Shown here piece after piece: positions 1 through 7,183 of a stretch of DNA of 12,682 bases. This DNA is from an uncultured Lachnospiraceae bacterium (GTDB lineage: Bacteria > Bacillota > Clostridia > Lachnospirales > Lachnospiraceae). Below the pieces are notes generated by a model. It searched no databases, was not told the DNA's origin, and saw nothing but the letters and a program-made list of their open reading frames with translations. Position numbers and translations under genes: made by a program. Each line of letters starts with the position of its first letter. Within the stretch, counting starts at the first letter, position 1. The stretch is from positions 1 to 12,682 of the forward strand of contig CACZTA010000121.1 of NCBI GenBank assembly GCA_902783935.1, in the 5' to 3' direction.

Positions 1-285
1 CGGATCCCGGCCTGGATCGTTATCATTATTATAGCAAGGGAGTTCATTATCAGCGGTTTCCGGCTGATTGCTTCCGATAACGGGATCGTGATTGCCGCCA
101 GCTGGTGGGGAAAGACAAAGACAGTCTCCCAGATGCTGATGGTGATCCTCCTGATCATTTACTTCCCGGCCGGTCCCATGCATATCGTACAGACGGTTGT
201 CATGTATGCGGCATGCATTCTGACCGTGATATCGCTCGCAGATTATCTCTATAAAAACCGCGGCGTTCTGTCCATGCAGGGATAA
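1..285 (+). CDS. pgsA: CDP-diacylglycerol--glycerol-3-phosphate 3-phosphatidyltransferase, C-terminal part (5' truncated by window edge)
   Basis: Frame 1 is open from the first base to a TAA at 283-285, so the gene enters from the left and only its last 94 residues are seen. PgsA transfers the phosphatidyl group from CDP-diacylglycerol to glycerol-3-phosphate, the committed step to phosphatidylglycerol, in the cytoplasmic membrane. The visible part starts with a hydrophobic helix followed by [16 protein letters not shown] and then [13 protein letters not shown], which closely matches the conserved C-terminal half of bacterial PgsA. Two further hydrophobic segments ([13 protein letters not shown] and [19 protein letters not shown]) follow. 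The CDP-alcohol phosphotransferase signature (DGxxAR...GxxxD...D) would lie upstream and cannot be checked. A related CDP-alcohol phosphotransferase is the only real alternative, but the AASWWGKxKT stretch favours PgsA. The gap to icd is 31 nt with no terminator, so read-through is possible. Confidence 0.9.
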   Translation, partial: RIPAWIVIIIIAREFIISGFRLIASDNGIVIAASWWGKTKTVSQMLMVILLIIYFPAGPMHIVQTVVMYAACILTVISLADYLYKNRGVLSMQG

Positions 286-316
286 TCGTCACAGAAAAAG
301 AAACAGGTGCATAATT

Positions 317-1531
317 ATGAAAAAAATCCTTATGAAGACCCCGATCGTGGAGATGGACGGCGACGAGATGACCCGCGTCCTCTGGAAGCGGATCAGGGAG
401 ACGCTGATCGAGCCCTTTGTTGACCTGAAATCAGAGTATTATGATCTCGGCCTCGTCCACAGGGATGAGACAGATGACCGCGTGACGGTGGATGCGGCAA
501 ATGCCATCCTGAAATACGGGGTCGGCGTCAAGTGCGCCACGATCACGCCGAATGCTGCCAGAGTGGAAGAGTATCACCTGAAAAAAACGTATCCGAGCCC
601 GAACGGGACGATCCGCGCGATACTGGACGGAACCGTATTCCGTGCGCCGATTATCGTCAGGGGAATCGACCGCTACGTAAAAAACTGGAAGAAGCCCATC
701 ACGATCGCAAGACATGCGTACGGGGATGTCTACAAGAATACGGAATTCCGCGTACCGGGACCCGGAACCGGAAAACTCGTCTTTACGGCAGCTGACGGAA
801 CGGTCAGTGAGCAGACAATCTTTGAATTTAAGGGGCCCGGCATTCTCCAGGGTGTATACAATCTCGACGAGTCAATTGAGAGCTATGCGCGCAGCTGTTT
901 CAACTATTGCCTCGATGTGAAGCAGGACCTCTGGTTTGCGACAAAGGATACGATTTCGAAGACATACGACGGCCGCTTCAGGACGATTTTTGAGACGGTA
1001 TACGAGAATGAATACCGTGAACAGTTTGAACAGAACGGGCTCACCTACTTCTATACGCTGATTGATGATGCGGTTGCAAGGATCATGAAATCCGAAGGCG
1101 GTATCGTCTGGGCGTGCAAAAACTATGACGGCGATGTATTCTCCGACATGCTTTCATCTGCCTTCGGTTCTCTCGCCCTGATGACTTCCGTATGCGTTTC
1201 CCCGAAGGGATGCTTTGAATATGAAGCTGCGCACGGAACTGTCCAGCGGCATTATTATAAGCACCTGAAAGGGGAGAACACATCCACGAATTCCGTAGCG
1301 ACGATCTTCGCATGGTCCGGTGCCCTGCGGAAACGCGGTGAACTGGATCAGATTCCTGAGCTTGTCAGTTTTGCGGACTGTCTTGAAAAAGCCGTTATCG
1401 ACACGATTGAATCCGGCGTCATGACCGGCGACCTGGCACTCATCACGACACTGCCGGATCCGGTGAAGACCGACAGCTTCGGCTTTATCGACGCAGTAAA
1501 ACAGAAGCTTGACGAACTGACAAAAGAGTAA
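317..1531 (+). CDS. icd: NADP-dependent isocitrate dehydrogenase (eukaryotic IDH1/2-like type)
   Basis: The 404-residue enzyme oxidatively decarboxylates isocitrate to 2-oxoglutarate, reducing NADP, in the cytosol. In an anaerobe its main role is probably to supply 2-oxoglutarate for glutamate synthesis (inference). It belongs to the homodimeric type related to human IDH1 rather than the E. coli Icd type. Visible family motifs are [10 protein letters not shown] (about 11-20), the substrate loop SPNGTIR (94-100), R109, IARHAYGD with R132 and Y139, K210, the metal-binding aspartates around D250/D251 and in NYDGDVFSD (D273, D277), and the cofactor stretch AAHGTVQRH (about 304-312) followed by KGENTSTN. 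Length is normal for the family. ATG 317 is preferred because AGGTG sits 7 nt upstream (305-309) and because homologues carry a short lead before the conserved MKTP; the next ATG is 332. The gene ends at a terminator shared with the convergent ABC-F gene. Confidence 0.96.
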   Translation: MKKILMKTPIVEMDGDEMTRVLWKRIRETLIEPFVDLKSEYYDLGLVHRDETDDRVTVDAANAILKYGVGVKCATITPNAARVEEYHLKKTYPSPNGTIRAILDGTVFRAPIIVRGIDRYVKNWKKPITIARHAYGDVYKNTEFRVPGPGTGKLVFTAADGTVSEQTIFEFKGPGILQGVYNLDESIESYARSCFNYCLDVKQDLWFATKDTISKTYDGRFRTIFETVYENEYREQFEQNGLTYFYTLIDDAVARIMKSEGGIVWACKNYDGDVFSDMLSSAFGSLALMTSVCVSPKGCFEYEAAHGTVQRHYYKHLKGENTSTNSVATIFAWSGALRKRGELDQIPELVSFADCLEKAVIDTIESGVMTGDLALITTLPDPVKTDSFGFIDAVKQKLDELTKE

Positions 1532-1541
1532 ACGAGTAAAC
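1526..1541. repeat. 8-bp tandem duplication (GAGTAAAC x2) at the icd stop codon
   Basis: The octamer GAGTAAAC occurs twice back to back, followed by GA. The first copy contains the last codon and the TAA stop of icd; the second lies just outside the gene. It looks like a small slippage duplication in the spacer before the terminator. No function is inferred. Confidence 0.6.
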
Positions 1542-1544
1542 GAA

Positions 1545-1587
1545 AGACTGCCCGTCTGATATAAGTCAGCCAGGCAGTCTCTTTTTT
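1545..1587. terminator. Rho-independent terminator between convergent icd and ABC-F genes, possibly bidirectional
   Basis: A perfect 8-bp stem (AGACTGCC at 1545-1552 with GGCAGTCT at 1573-1580) encloses a second short pairing (CTGA 1556-1559 with TCAG 1566-1569). It is followed on the plus strand by C and six T residues (1582-1587), a typical intrinsic terminator for icd, whose stop lies 13 nt upstream. Read on the minus strand, the same hairpin is followed by TTCGTTTACTCGTTT, a weaker T-rich tract, so it may also end the ABC-F transcript. The T run overlaps the ABC-F stop codon (1586-1588). Confidence 0.85.
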
Positions 1588-3502
1588 ATGCTTCTTCCTG
1601 TAATGCTTCCCATTCGGCCAGTGCGTCTTCCAGCCGCTTTGTCACGGCGTCTTTTCTGACACTCAGCCCGGTGAGCTTTTCGGGATCACTCGCAATCACC
1701 GGATCATCGAACAGTCTGTCGATTTCCGCGTCTTCGTTTTCCAGCTTCTCGATTTCCTGCTCCAGTCTCAGTATGGCGGTTTTCCGGCGGCGCTCTTTTG
1801 ATTCCTGTTCTTTCTGCGCTTTCCAGTCCAGCATGGAAGCTGTCCCGGCAGAGGTTTCCGCTGCGGTTTCTTCTTCGCCGAAAGCCGCGCGCTCCACGTC
1901 TGCTTTCTTTTCCAGATAATAATCGTAATTCCCGATATAGTTCAGGAGCTTACGGTTCGTCAGGTCCAGAATCCTGTCAGCGGTCCTGTTAATAAAGTAG
2001 CGGTCGTGGGAGACATAGAGGACCGTCCCCTCGTAAGCCCTGACGGCAGATTCGAGCACCTCGCGGGAATTGATATCCAGATGGTTGGTGGGCTCATCGA
2101 GCATCAGGAAATTTGCGTCTGAGAGCATCAGCTTGCAGAGGGATACGCGGGCGCGCTCCCCGCCGGACAGGGCGCTGACCGGCTTGAACACGTCGTCGCC
2201 GGTAAACAGGAAAGCGGCGAGCTTCGTCCGGATCTCCGTATTGGTCATGGACGGATAATCATCGGAGATTTCCTCAAAAATCGTTTTTTCGTCGTGGAGG
2301 ACCTGTATCTCCTGATCGTAGTAGGCTTCGAAGACATTGGTGCCGTAAGCGAAAGAACCGCCGTCGGGGCGGACTCCCGCATTCAGGATTTTCAGGAGGG
2401 TGGATTTCCCGGTCCCGTTATCCCCGATGACTGCCACATGTTCCCCGCGCTTTATTTCGAACGAGATATCTTCGAAGAGCGTTATGCCCGGATAGGATTT
2501 CGACAGGTTTTCGACCGAGAGGACATCATTTCCGCTCACGACGGACGGTGTAAAGCGGAGCTTCATGCTGTCACCCGGATCCGCAGGCTTTTCCGGCATC
2601 TCCATCCTGGCAAGCATCTTTTCGCGGCTTTCGGCGCGGCGGACCGACTTTTCCCTGTTGAAGGATTTCAGTTTGCTGATGACTTCTTCCTGGTGCTTCC
2701 GCTCGCGCTCGGCATTCAGCCAGGCCGCGTATTCCGCTTTCCGGATCTGTTCTTTTTTAAGGCTGAACTCATCATAGTTGCCTCTGTAATTTCTTGCCGT
2801 TCCGTTTTCGATTTCGATGACCCTTGAAACAATCCGGTTCAGGAAATAGCGGTCGTGGGAAACGATCAGGGCTGCGCCGCTGTAATTCATCAGATAGGTC
2901 TCGAGCCATTCTATGGAATGCATATCGAGATGATTTGTCGGCTCATCAAGAAGAATCAGGTCCGGGGCTGTCAGCAGAAGCCGTCCGAGAGCCACCCTGG
3001 TTTTCTGGCCGCCCGAGAGCTCTGAGATGCGGCGCCCGAATTCATCCTCACGGAATCCGAGCCCTTTCAGGACGCCTGTCACTTCGCTTTTGTATGAATA
3101 ACCTCCGTCCCGTTCAAATGCTTCCGTCATCCGCGCGTAGCGCTCCATACTGCGCTCAAGCGCTTCACCGGTGAGGTCCGCCATGCCCCGCTCTTCGGCG
3201 CGGATCCTGTCGGACAGGTCAAGAAGTTCCTGCCGGACTCCGAGCAGCTCCTGGTAAATCGTCCGGCTGCCCGTGAGTTCCTGGTGCTGTGCCAGATAGC
3301 CGATCCGGATATCTTTTGCGGGAACAGAGGCCCCGCTGTCCGGTTCCGTCAGCCCCATGATGATTTTCAGGAGCGTCGATTTACCGGCTCCGTTTATCCC
3401 GATCAGTGCGGCTTTTTCATGTTCTTCGATGTGAAAGGAGACGTCCTTCAGAATGGTCTGGCCGTCGTAGTCTTTGCTTATATTGGAAATATTCAGTATC
3501 AT
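1586..3502 (-). CDS. ABC-F family ATP-binding protein, YdiF-like
   Basis: This is a soluble protein with two fused ABC ATPase domains and no membrane segment, the ABC-F layout. Domain 1 has Walker A GINGAGKST (about residues 35-43), signature LSGGQ (162-166) and Walker B LILLDEPTNHLD (182-193). A charged interdomain linker, the P-site tRNA interaction motif in this family, follows at about 240-303. Domain 2 has GDNGTGKST (360-368), LSGGE (445-449) and DEPTNHLD (469-476). A C-terminal coiled coil (about 560-638) ends in LAEWEALQEEA and resembles Bacillus YdiF. ABC-F proteins act on ribosomes, as translation factors or in antibiotic protection; nothing here shows which. The frame stays open upstream to a TTG at 3538, but homologues begin at MILNISNISK, so ATG 3502 (638 aa) is chosen. 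Only AGGGT sits just before it, a poorly spaced RBS; ATG 3511 is an alternative. It is the only minus-strand gene in the window. Confidence 0.93.
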   Translation of the reverse strand: MILNISNISKDYDGQTILKDVSFHIEEHEKAALIGINGAGKSTLLKIIMGLTEPDSGASVPAKDIRIGYLAQHQELTGSRTIYQELLGVRQELLDLSDRIRAEERGMADLTGEALERSMERYARMTEAFERDGGYSYKSEVTGVLKGLGFREDEFGRRISELSGGQKTRVALGRLLLTAPDLILLDEPTNHLDMHSIEWLETYLMNYSGAALIVSHDRYFLNRIVSRVIEIENGTARNYRGNYDEFSLKKEQIRKAEYAAWLNAERERKHQEEVISKLKSFNREKSVRRAESREKMLARMEMPEKPADPGDSMKLRFTPSVVSGNDVLSVENLSKSYPGITLFEDISFEIKRGEHVAVIGDNGTGKSTLLKILNAGVRPDGGSFAYGTNVFEAYYDQEIQVLHDEKTIFEEISDDYPSMTNTEIRTKLAAFLFTGDDVFKPVSALSGGERARVSLCKLMLSDANFLMLDEPTNHLDINSREVLESAVRAYEGTVLYVSHDRYFINRTADRILDLTNRKLLNYIGNYDYYLEKKADVERAAFGEEETAAETSAGTASMLDWKAQKEQESKERRRKTAILRLEQEIEKLENEDAEIDRLFDDPVIASDPEKLTGLSVRKDAVTKRLEDALAEWEALQEEA

Positions 3503-3586
3503 ACCCTGCATTATCGCATAAAGGGCGGAATGGTGCAACTCAGTCGGGGGGCGGATCCCGATTGAATCAAATGGCTGCCTGATTAT

Positions 3587-3616
3587 TTGACAACTATTCT
3601 GTGATAATCTTATAAT
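3587..3616 (+). promoter_or_regulatory. Consensus sigma-A promoter for the nnr-alr cluster
   Basis: A perfect -35 box TTGACA (3587-3592) and a perfect -10 box TATAAT (3611-3616) are separated by 18 nt. The region is AT-rich compared with the surrounding genes. The predicted transcription start is near 3623, giving a leader of about 38 nt before the ATG at 3661. The complement of the -35 region reads TTGTCA, so a leftward promoter for the ABC-F gene may overlap it, but I see no good -10 box at the right distance on that strand. Confidence 0.85.
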
Positions 3617-3660
3617 ACTGATGTTATCCTTATGTGTTATTATCCGGAAAGGACATCATT

Positions 3661-5184
3661 ATGCTGCATATAGTGAGCGCGGAAAGCATGAAGCTGAGGG
3701 ATTCCCGGACTATTCACGGTCTCGGAGTCCCTTCAGCTGTCCTTATGGAGCGCGCGGCTTATGAGTGCGCCCTCGCTGTCCTCGATCATCTCGGCGGATC
3801 CGGATGCATTCCGCCGGAAAAGTCCGGCCCGGATGTTCTGATCCTGTGCGGTTCAGGCAATAACGGCGGCGACGGGTTCGCCTGTGCACGTATTCTCAGT
3901 CTTAAAAATATTTCCTGCGAAATCTGCTTTGCGGGAAATCCTGACCACATGACGGAAGAAACCGCGCGCCAGTACGGGATCGTGAAGAAGCTGGGAATCC
4001 CTGTGACGGCCGTTCCCGATTTTCATTCCTGCCGGGTGATCGTCGACGCGCTGTTCGGGATCGGCATTTCCAGAGATATCACCGGTTCTTACGCTGCGCT
4101 GATCCGTTCCGTCAATGAGACCGGCATACCGGTGATCGCAGTTGACATACCGAGCGGGATCGATGCTGATACGGGAGCCGTACGCGGATGCGCGGTGAAA
4201 GCGTTTAAGACAGTCACGATGCAGTATATAAAACCGGGGCTCCTTCTTTATCCGGGCGCCCTCCACGCCGGTGAGATCATTACGGCAGATATCGGTGTGG
4301 CCGGTATCCCGGAAGAGGACGACCCGGATGAAAAGTCTCTTTTTGCCCTCGAGCCGTCGGATCTCCCGCTGGTCGTGCCGGAACGGAATCCGGCCGGAAA
4401 TAAAGGCGATTTCGGGAAAGTCCTGATCGCGGCGGGGAGCCGGAATATGGCCGGCGCCGCCGTCCTTGCAGCCCGGGCAGCCATGCGGACAGGAGCCGGA
4501 ATGGTCCGCGTTCTCACGGAAGAATGCAACCGGGAGATTCTGCAGACAGCTGTCCCGGAGGCGCTGCTGTCGGTTTATACGACGGAGGAGGAAGCAGTCC
4601 GGGAGCTTGAGAAGGCTCTGGACTGGGCCGACGCCGCTGCCGCAGGTCCCGGAATCGGGCGGGGCGCGGCGCAGAAAGCCATGATCGAAAGGCTTCTTGC
4701 CTGCACGGAAAAGCCGCTTCTTCTCGACGCAGACGCCCTGAATATTATCTCGGAGTCCCTTCTGCCCGAACTTGCTGCGCACAGGGGGCCCGTCGTCATC
4801 ACCCCGCATATTGGTGAGATGGCGAGGCTCAGCGGGAGAGGAGCTGACGTCCTCAAAGCGGATCCCGTACGGGAAGCATCTGCTTTTGCGGACAGATACG
4901 GCGTCGTCTGCGTCATGAAGGATGCGAGAACGGTGACGGCTGTCCCGGGCGGACCTGTCTGGATCAACCGCACGGGAAATGACGGAATGGCGACAGCCGG
5001 AAGCGGGGATGTCCTGACGGGGATTACCGCCGCCCTGCTCGGAAGAAAATGCAGTCCCGCACAGGCAGGCGCTCTGGGGGCTTTCATTCACGGAATGGCA
5101 GGCGACCTGGCTGCGGCTTCCTGCGGGAGAAGCAGCATGACGGCGTCCGATATTACGGATGCGCTTAAAAAACTTGCAATCTGA
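3661..5184 (+). CDS. nnr: Bifunctional NAD(P)H-hydrate repair enzyme (NnrE epimerase + NnrD dehydratase)
   Basis: This 507-residue cytosolic fusion repairs NAD(P)H damaged by hydration. The N-terminal YjeF_N domain (about 1-220) epimerises R- and S-NAD(P)HX and shows GSGNNGGDGF (64-73), VDALFGIG (128-135) and DIPSGIDADTG (162-172). The C-terminal ribokinase-like domain (about 235-505) dehydrates S-NAD(P)HX using ADP or ATP. It shows GNKGDFGKVLIAAGS (246-260), a GAGMVRV turn, LLLDADAL (353-360), ITPHIGEM (380-387), MKDART (419-424) and GNDGMATAGSGD (439-450) with the catalytic-type Asp450. ATG 3661 is chosen because AGGA ends 7 nt upstream (3650-3653); the frame extends to a GTG at 3634, but that codon lacks an RBS and lies close to the predicted transcription start. 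It leads the rightward cluster, and alr follows 11 nt later, a pairing often seen in Firmicutes. Confidence 0.95.
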   Translation: MLHIVSAESMKLRDSRTIHGLGVPSAVLMERAAYECALAVLDHLGGSGCIPPEKSGPDVLILCGSGNNGGDGFACARILSLKNISCEICFAGNPDHMTEETARQYGIVKKLGIPVTAVPDFHSCRVIVDALFGIGISRDITGSYAALIRSVNETGIPVIAVDIPSGIDADTGAVRGCAVKAFKTVTMQYIKPGLLLYPGALHAGEIITADIGVAGIPEEDDPDEKSLFALEPSDLPLVVPERNPAGNKGDFGKVLIAAGSRNMAGAAVLAARAAMRTGAGMVRVLTEECNREILQTAVPEALLSVYTTEEEAVRELEKALDWADAAAAGPGIGRGAAQKAMIERLLACTEKPLLLDADALNIISESLLPELAAHRGPVVITPHIGEMARLSGRGADVLKADPVREASAFADRYGVVCVMKDARTVTAVPGGPVWINRTGNDGMATAGSGDVLTGITAALLGRKCSPAQAGALGAFIHGMAGDLAAASCGRSSMTASDITDALKKLAI

Positions 5185-5195
5185 AAGGAACAGCT

Positions 5196-6368
5196 ATGGA
5201 ACACAGGAAATTCAGCAGGATCTGCGCGGAAATAGATCTGAACGCTCTCGACCGGAATATGGAAATCATAGAGGGACGGCTCGCGCCGGGCGCATCCGTC
5301 TGTGCAGTCGTCAAGGCCGATGCTTACGGACACGGCGCGATTCAGATCGCGAAGCGCCTTGAGCCGAACCCCCGTGTATGGGGATTCGCCTGCGCGACAT
5401 CTTCAGAAGCGGTCGTACTCAGGAAAGCCGGCATCTCAAAACCGGTTATTCTGCTCGGCTATTCGTTTGAGGAATCTTATGAGGAGATTTTTGATTATCA
5501 TCTGAGACCCTGTGTCTTTGACAGTGAATCTGCATCCGGCCTCTCCGAAATGGCCGTCTCCCGCGGCGAGACGCTGCCGGTTCATCTGGCTGTTGACACC
5601 GGGATGGGGCGCATCGGTTTTGCGCCCGATGAGGCGTCGGCCCGGACGGCTGCGGAGATCGCTTCTCTGCCCGGCATCACGGTGGAGGGACTCTTTACCC
5701 ATTTTGCAAGGGCGGATGAGCCGGACAGAAGCCCTGTCGACCTTCAGTTCGGGAAGTATATCTCATTCCGTCAGTACCTGAATGATTTCGGCGTCCGGAT
5801 TCCTGTTTCCCACGCCGGAAACAGTGCGGCGATCATGCGCTTCCCGGATACGCACCTCGATATGACACGCGCGGGCATTATCCTCTACGGACTGATGCCT
5901 TCGGATGATGTTGCGGATGAAATGCGCGGGCTTCAGCCGGTCATGCGTCTCGTGAGCCACGTCTCCTATGTCAAGACGCTTCCGGCCGGACATCCGGTCA
6001 GTTACGGCGGCACATTCACCGCTGACCGCCCTGTCCGGATTGCTACCGTGCCGGTCGGATATGCAGACGGTTATCCGAGGCAGCTTTCAAACCGCGGAAC
6101 CGTCCTCATCGGCGGGAAAAGGGTCCCGATCACCGGACGCGTGTGCATGGACCAGCTGATGGTTGACGTGAGCGGGCTGCCTGACGTAAAGAGAGGGGAT
6201 GAAGTTGTCCTTCTCGGTGCACAGGGAGATGAGCGGATCACTGCGGAAGAGCTCGGCAGAATCAGCGGCCGCTTCAATTACGAACTTGTCTGCTGTGTCT
6301 CGAGGAGAGTTCCGAGAAGCTATCTCGACGGCGGGCGCGTCGTGGAACAGGTTGATTATTTTATGTAA
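5196..6368 (+). CDS. alr: Alanine racemase
   Basis: This 390-residue PLP enzyme interconverts L- and D-alanine, supplying D-Ala for peptidoglycan stem peptides. The N-terminal TIM barrel holds the PLP lysine K40 in VVKADAYGHG (38-47), DTGMGRIGF (134-142), the HAGNS stretch (206-210) and MTRAGIILYG (223-232). The C-terminal beta domain provides the second catalytic base, Y270 in PVSYGGTF, then VPVGYADGYPR (285-295) and GRVCMDQLMVDVSG (314-327). Length is typical. At A132 (HLAVDTGMGR) many family members, such as the Geobacillus enzyme, carry a carbamylated lysine two residues before the Asp; here it is alanine. The start ATG is preceded by AAAGGA at a good distance, 11 nt after the nnr stop, so the two genes are probably translated from one mRNA. 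A promoter for yebC overlaps its 3' end. Confidence 0.96.
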   Translation: MEHRKFSRICAEIDLNALDRNMEIIEGRLAPGASVCAVVKADAYGHGAIQIAKRLEPNPRVWGFACATSSEAVVLRKAGISKPVILLGYSFEESYEEIFDYHLRPCVFDSESASGLSEMAVSRGETLPVHLAVDTGMGRIGFAPDEASARTAAEIASLPGITVEGLFTHFARADEPDRSPVDLQFGKYISFRQYLNDFGVRIPVSHAGNSAAIMRFPDTHLDMTRAGIILYGLMPSDDVADEMRGLQPVMRLVSHVSYVKTLPAGHPVSYGGTFTADRPVRIATVPVGYADGYPRQLSNRGTVLIGGKRVPITGRVCMDQLMVDVSGLPDVKRGDEVVLLGAQGDERITAEELGRISGRFNYELVCCVSRRVPRSYLDGGRVVEQVDYFM

Positions 6369-6380
6369 ATGTGATACATT
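6352..6380 (+). promoter_or_regulatory. Possible extended -10 promoter upstream of yebC
   Basis: TTGATT (6352-6357) and TACATT (6375-6380) are spaced by 17 nt, and TG at 6372-6373 gives an extended -10 (TGATACATT). The -35 lies within the last codons of alr. A small dyad, AAATGT-GAT-ACATTT (6367-6381), overlaps the -10. The predicted start is near 6387, leaving a leader of about 35 nt to the yebC ATG. The match is by eye only, and read-through from nnr-alr is also possible. Confidence 0.45.
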
Positions 6381-6422
6381 TTAAGTTCAGGTTTCTCATG
6401 AATACGGAGAAGGAGAGTTTAC

Positions 6423-7157
6423 ATGTCAGGCCATTCTAAATTTGCAAATATCAAACATAAAAAAGAAAAAAATGACGCTGCAAAGGGAAAAATCTTCACA
6501 ATCATCGGACGTGAAATTGCTGTCGCGGTGAAAGAGGGCGGACCGGACCCGAACCACAATTTCAAGCTGGCTGCCGTCATCGCCAAGGCAAAAGCCAACA
6601 ACGTCCCGAATGATACGATCGAGCGCGGCATTAAGAAGGCATCCGGAGACAACGGCGGTGCCAATTACGAACAGCTCACCTACGAAGGATACGGGCCGGG
6701 CGGCGTCGCCATTATAGTCAAAGCCCTGACGGATAATAAAAACCGGACGGCTGCGGATGTCCGCTCCGCATTTTCCAAAGGAAACGGAAATCTCGGGACA
6801 TCCGGAAGCGTTTCTTTCATGTTTGATGAAAAAGGACAGATCATTATCGATAAAGAAGAATGTGAGATGGATCCGGATGATCTCATGATGACGGCCCTCG
6901 ATGCCGGCGCAGAAGATTTTGCCGAAGAGGAAGACAGCTACGAGATCATCACTGATCCGGATGCATTTGATGAGGTCAGAAAAATCCTCGAGGAACAGGG
7001 CATCCCCATGGCGGAGGCATCCGTAACAATGCTTCCCCAGAATTATGTCAAACTCGCAAATCCGGCTGACAAAGCGTCTCTCGAGAAAATCCTGGATCTT
7101 CTTGACGGAAGCGACGATGTCCAGGACGTCTATCACAACTGGGACGAAGAAGAGTGA
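6423..7157 (+). CDS. yebC: YebC/PmpR (TACO1) family protein
   Basis: This 244-residue cytosolic protein has the normal length for the family. It opens with the hallmark MSGHSKFANIKHKKEKNDAA, followed by KGKIFTIIGREI, LAAVIAKAKANNVPNDTIERGIKKA and the YEGYGPGGVAIIV stretch (about 88-100). The middle of the protein contains GNLGTSGSVSFMF, and the acidic C-terminal third ends in NWDEEE. Family members were long described as transcriptional regulators (PmpR in Pseudomonas). More recent work on YebC/TACO1 links them to translation of difficult sequences such as polyproline; the sequence alone does not decide between these. A strong RBS (AAGGAG) lies about 7-9 nt before ATG 6423. The gap to uppP is 26 nt with no terminator. 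Confidence 0.96.
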   Translation: MSGHSKFANIKHKKEKNDAAKGKIFTIIGREIAVAVKEGGPDPNHNFKLAAVIAKAKANNVPNDTIERGIKKASGDNGGANYEQLTYEGYGPGGVAIIVKALTDNKNRTAADVRSAFSKGNGNLGTSGSVSFMFDEKGQIIIDKEECEMDPDDLMMTALDAGAEDFAEEEDSYEIITDPDAFDEVRKILEEQGIPMAEASVTMLPQNYVKLANPADKASLEKILDLLDGSDDVQDVYHNWDEEE

Positions 7158-7183
7158 CGACGGCCGTTTTGTGAGAGGTATCT

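Noticed and set aside
3544..3563. Hairpin TCGGG...CCCGA in the ABC-F leader as an attenuator or terminator
   Set aside because: The stem has five pairs and an 8-nt GC-rich loop, and no T run follows on either strand.
3600..3645. Fur or PerR-like box formed by GATAAT/TATAAT/TTATTATC around the nnr promoter
   Set aside because: Only half-sites match. The second half does not pair in the 7-1-7 arrangement, and AT-rich promoter sequence easily gives such half-sites.
3853..5091. Long open frame (412 codons) on the minus strand opposite nnr
   Set aside because: It lies wholly antisense to a gene with clear NnrE/NnrD motifs. Its translation is rich in Arg, Ser, Pro and His with no recognisable domain, as expected from the complement of a GC-rich gene.
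6426..7136. Minus-strand open frame (236 codons) covering most of yebC
   Set aside because: YebC is unmistakable on the plus strand with a strong RBS. The antisense frame has no family motif and is a codon-bias shadow.
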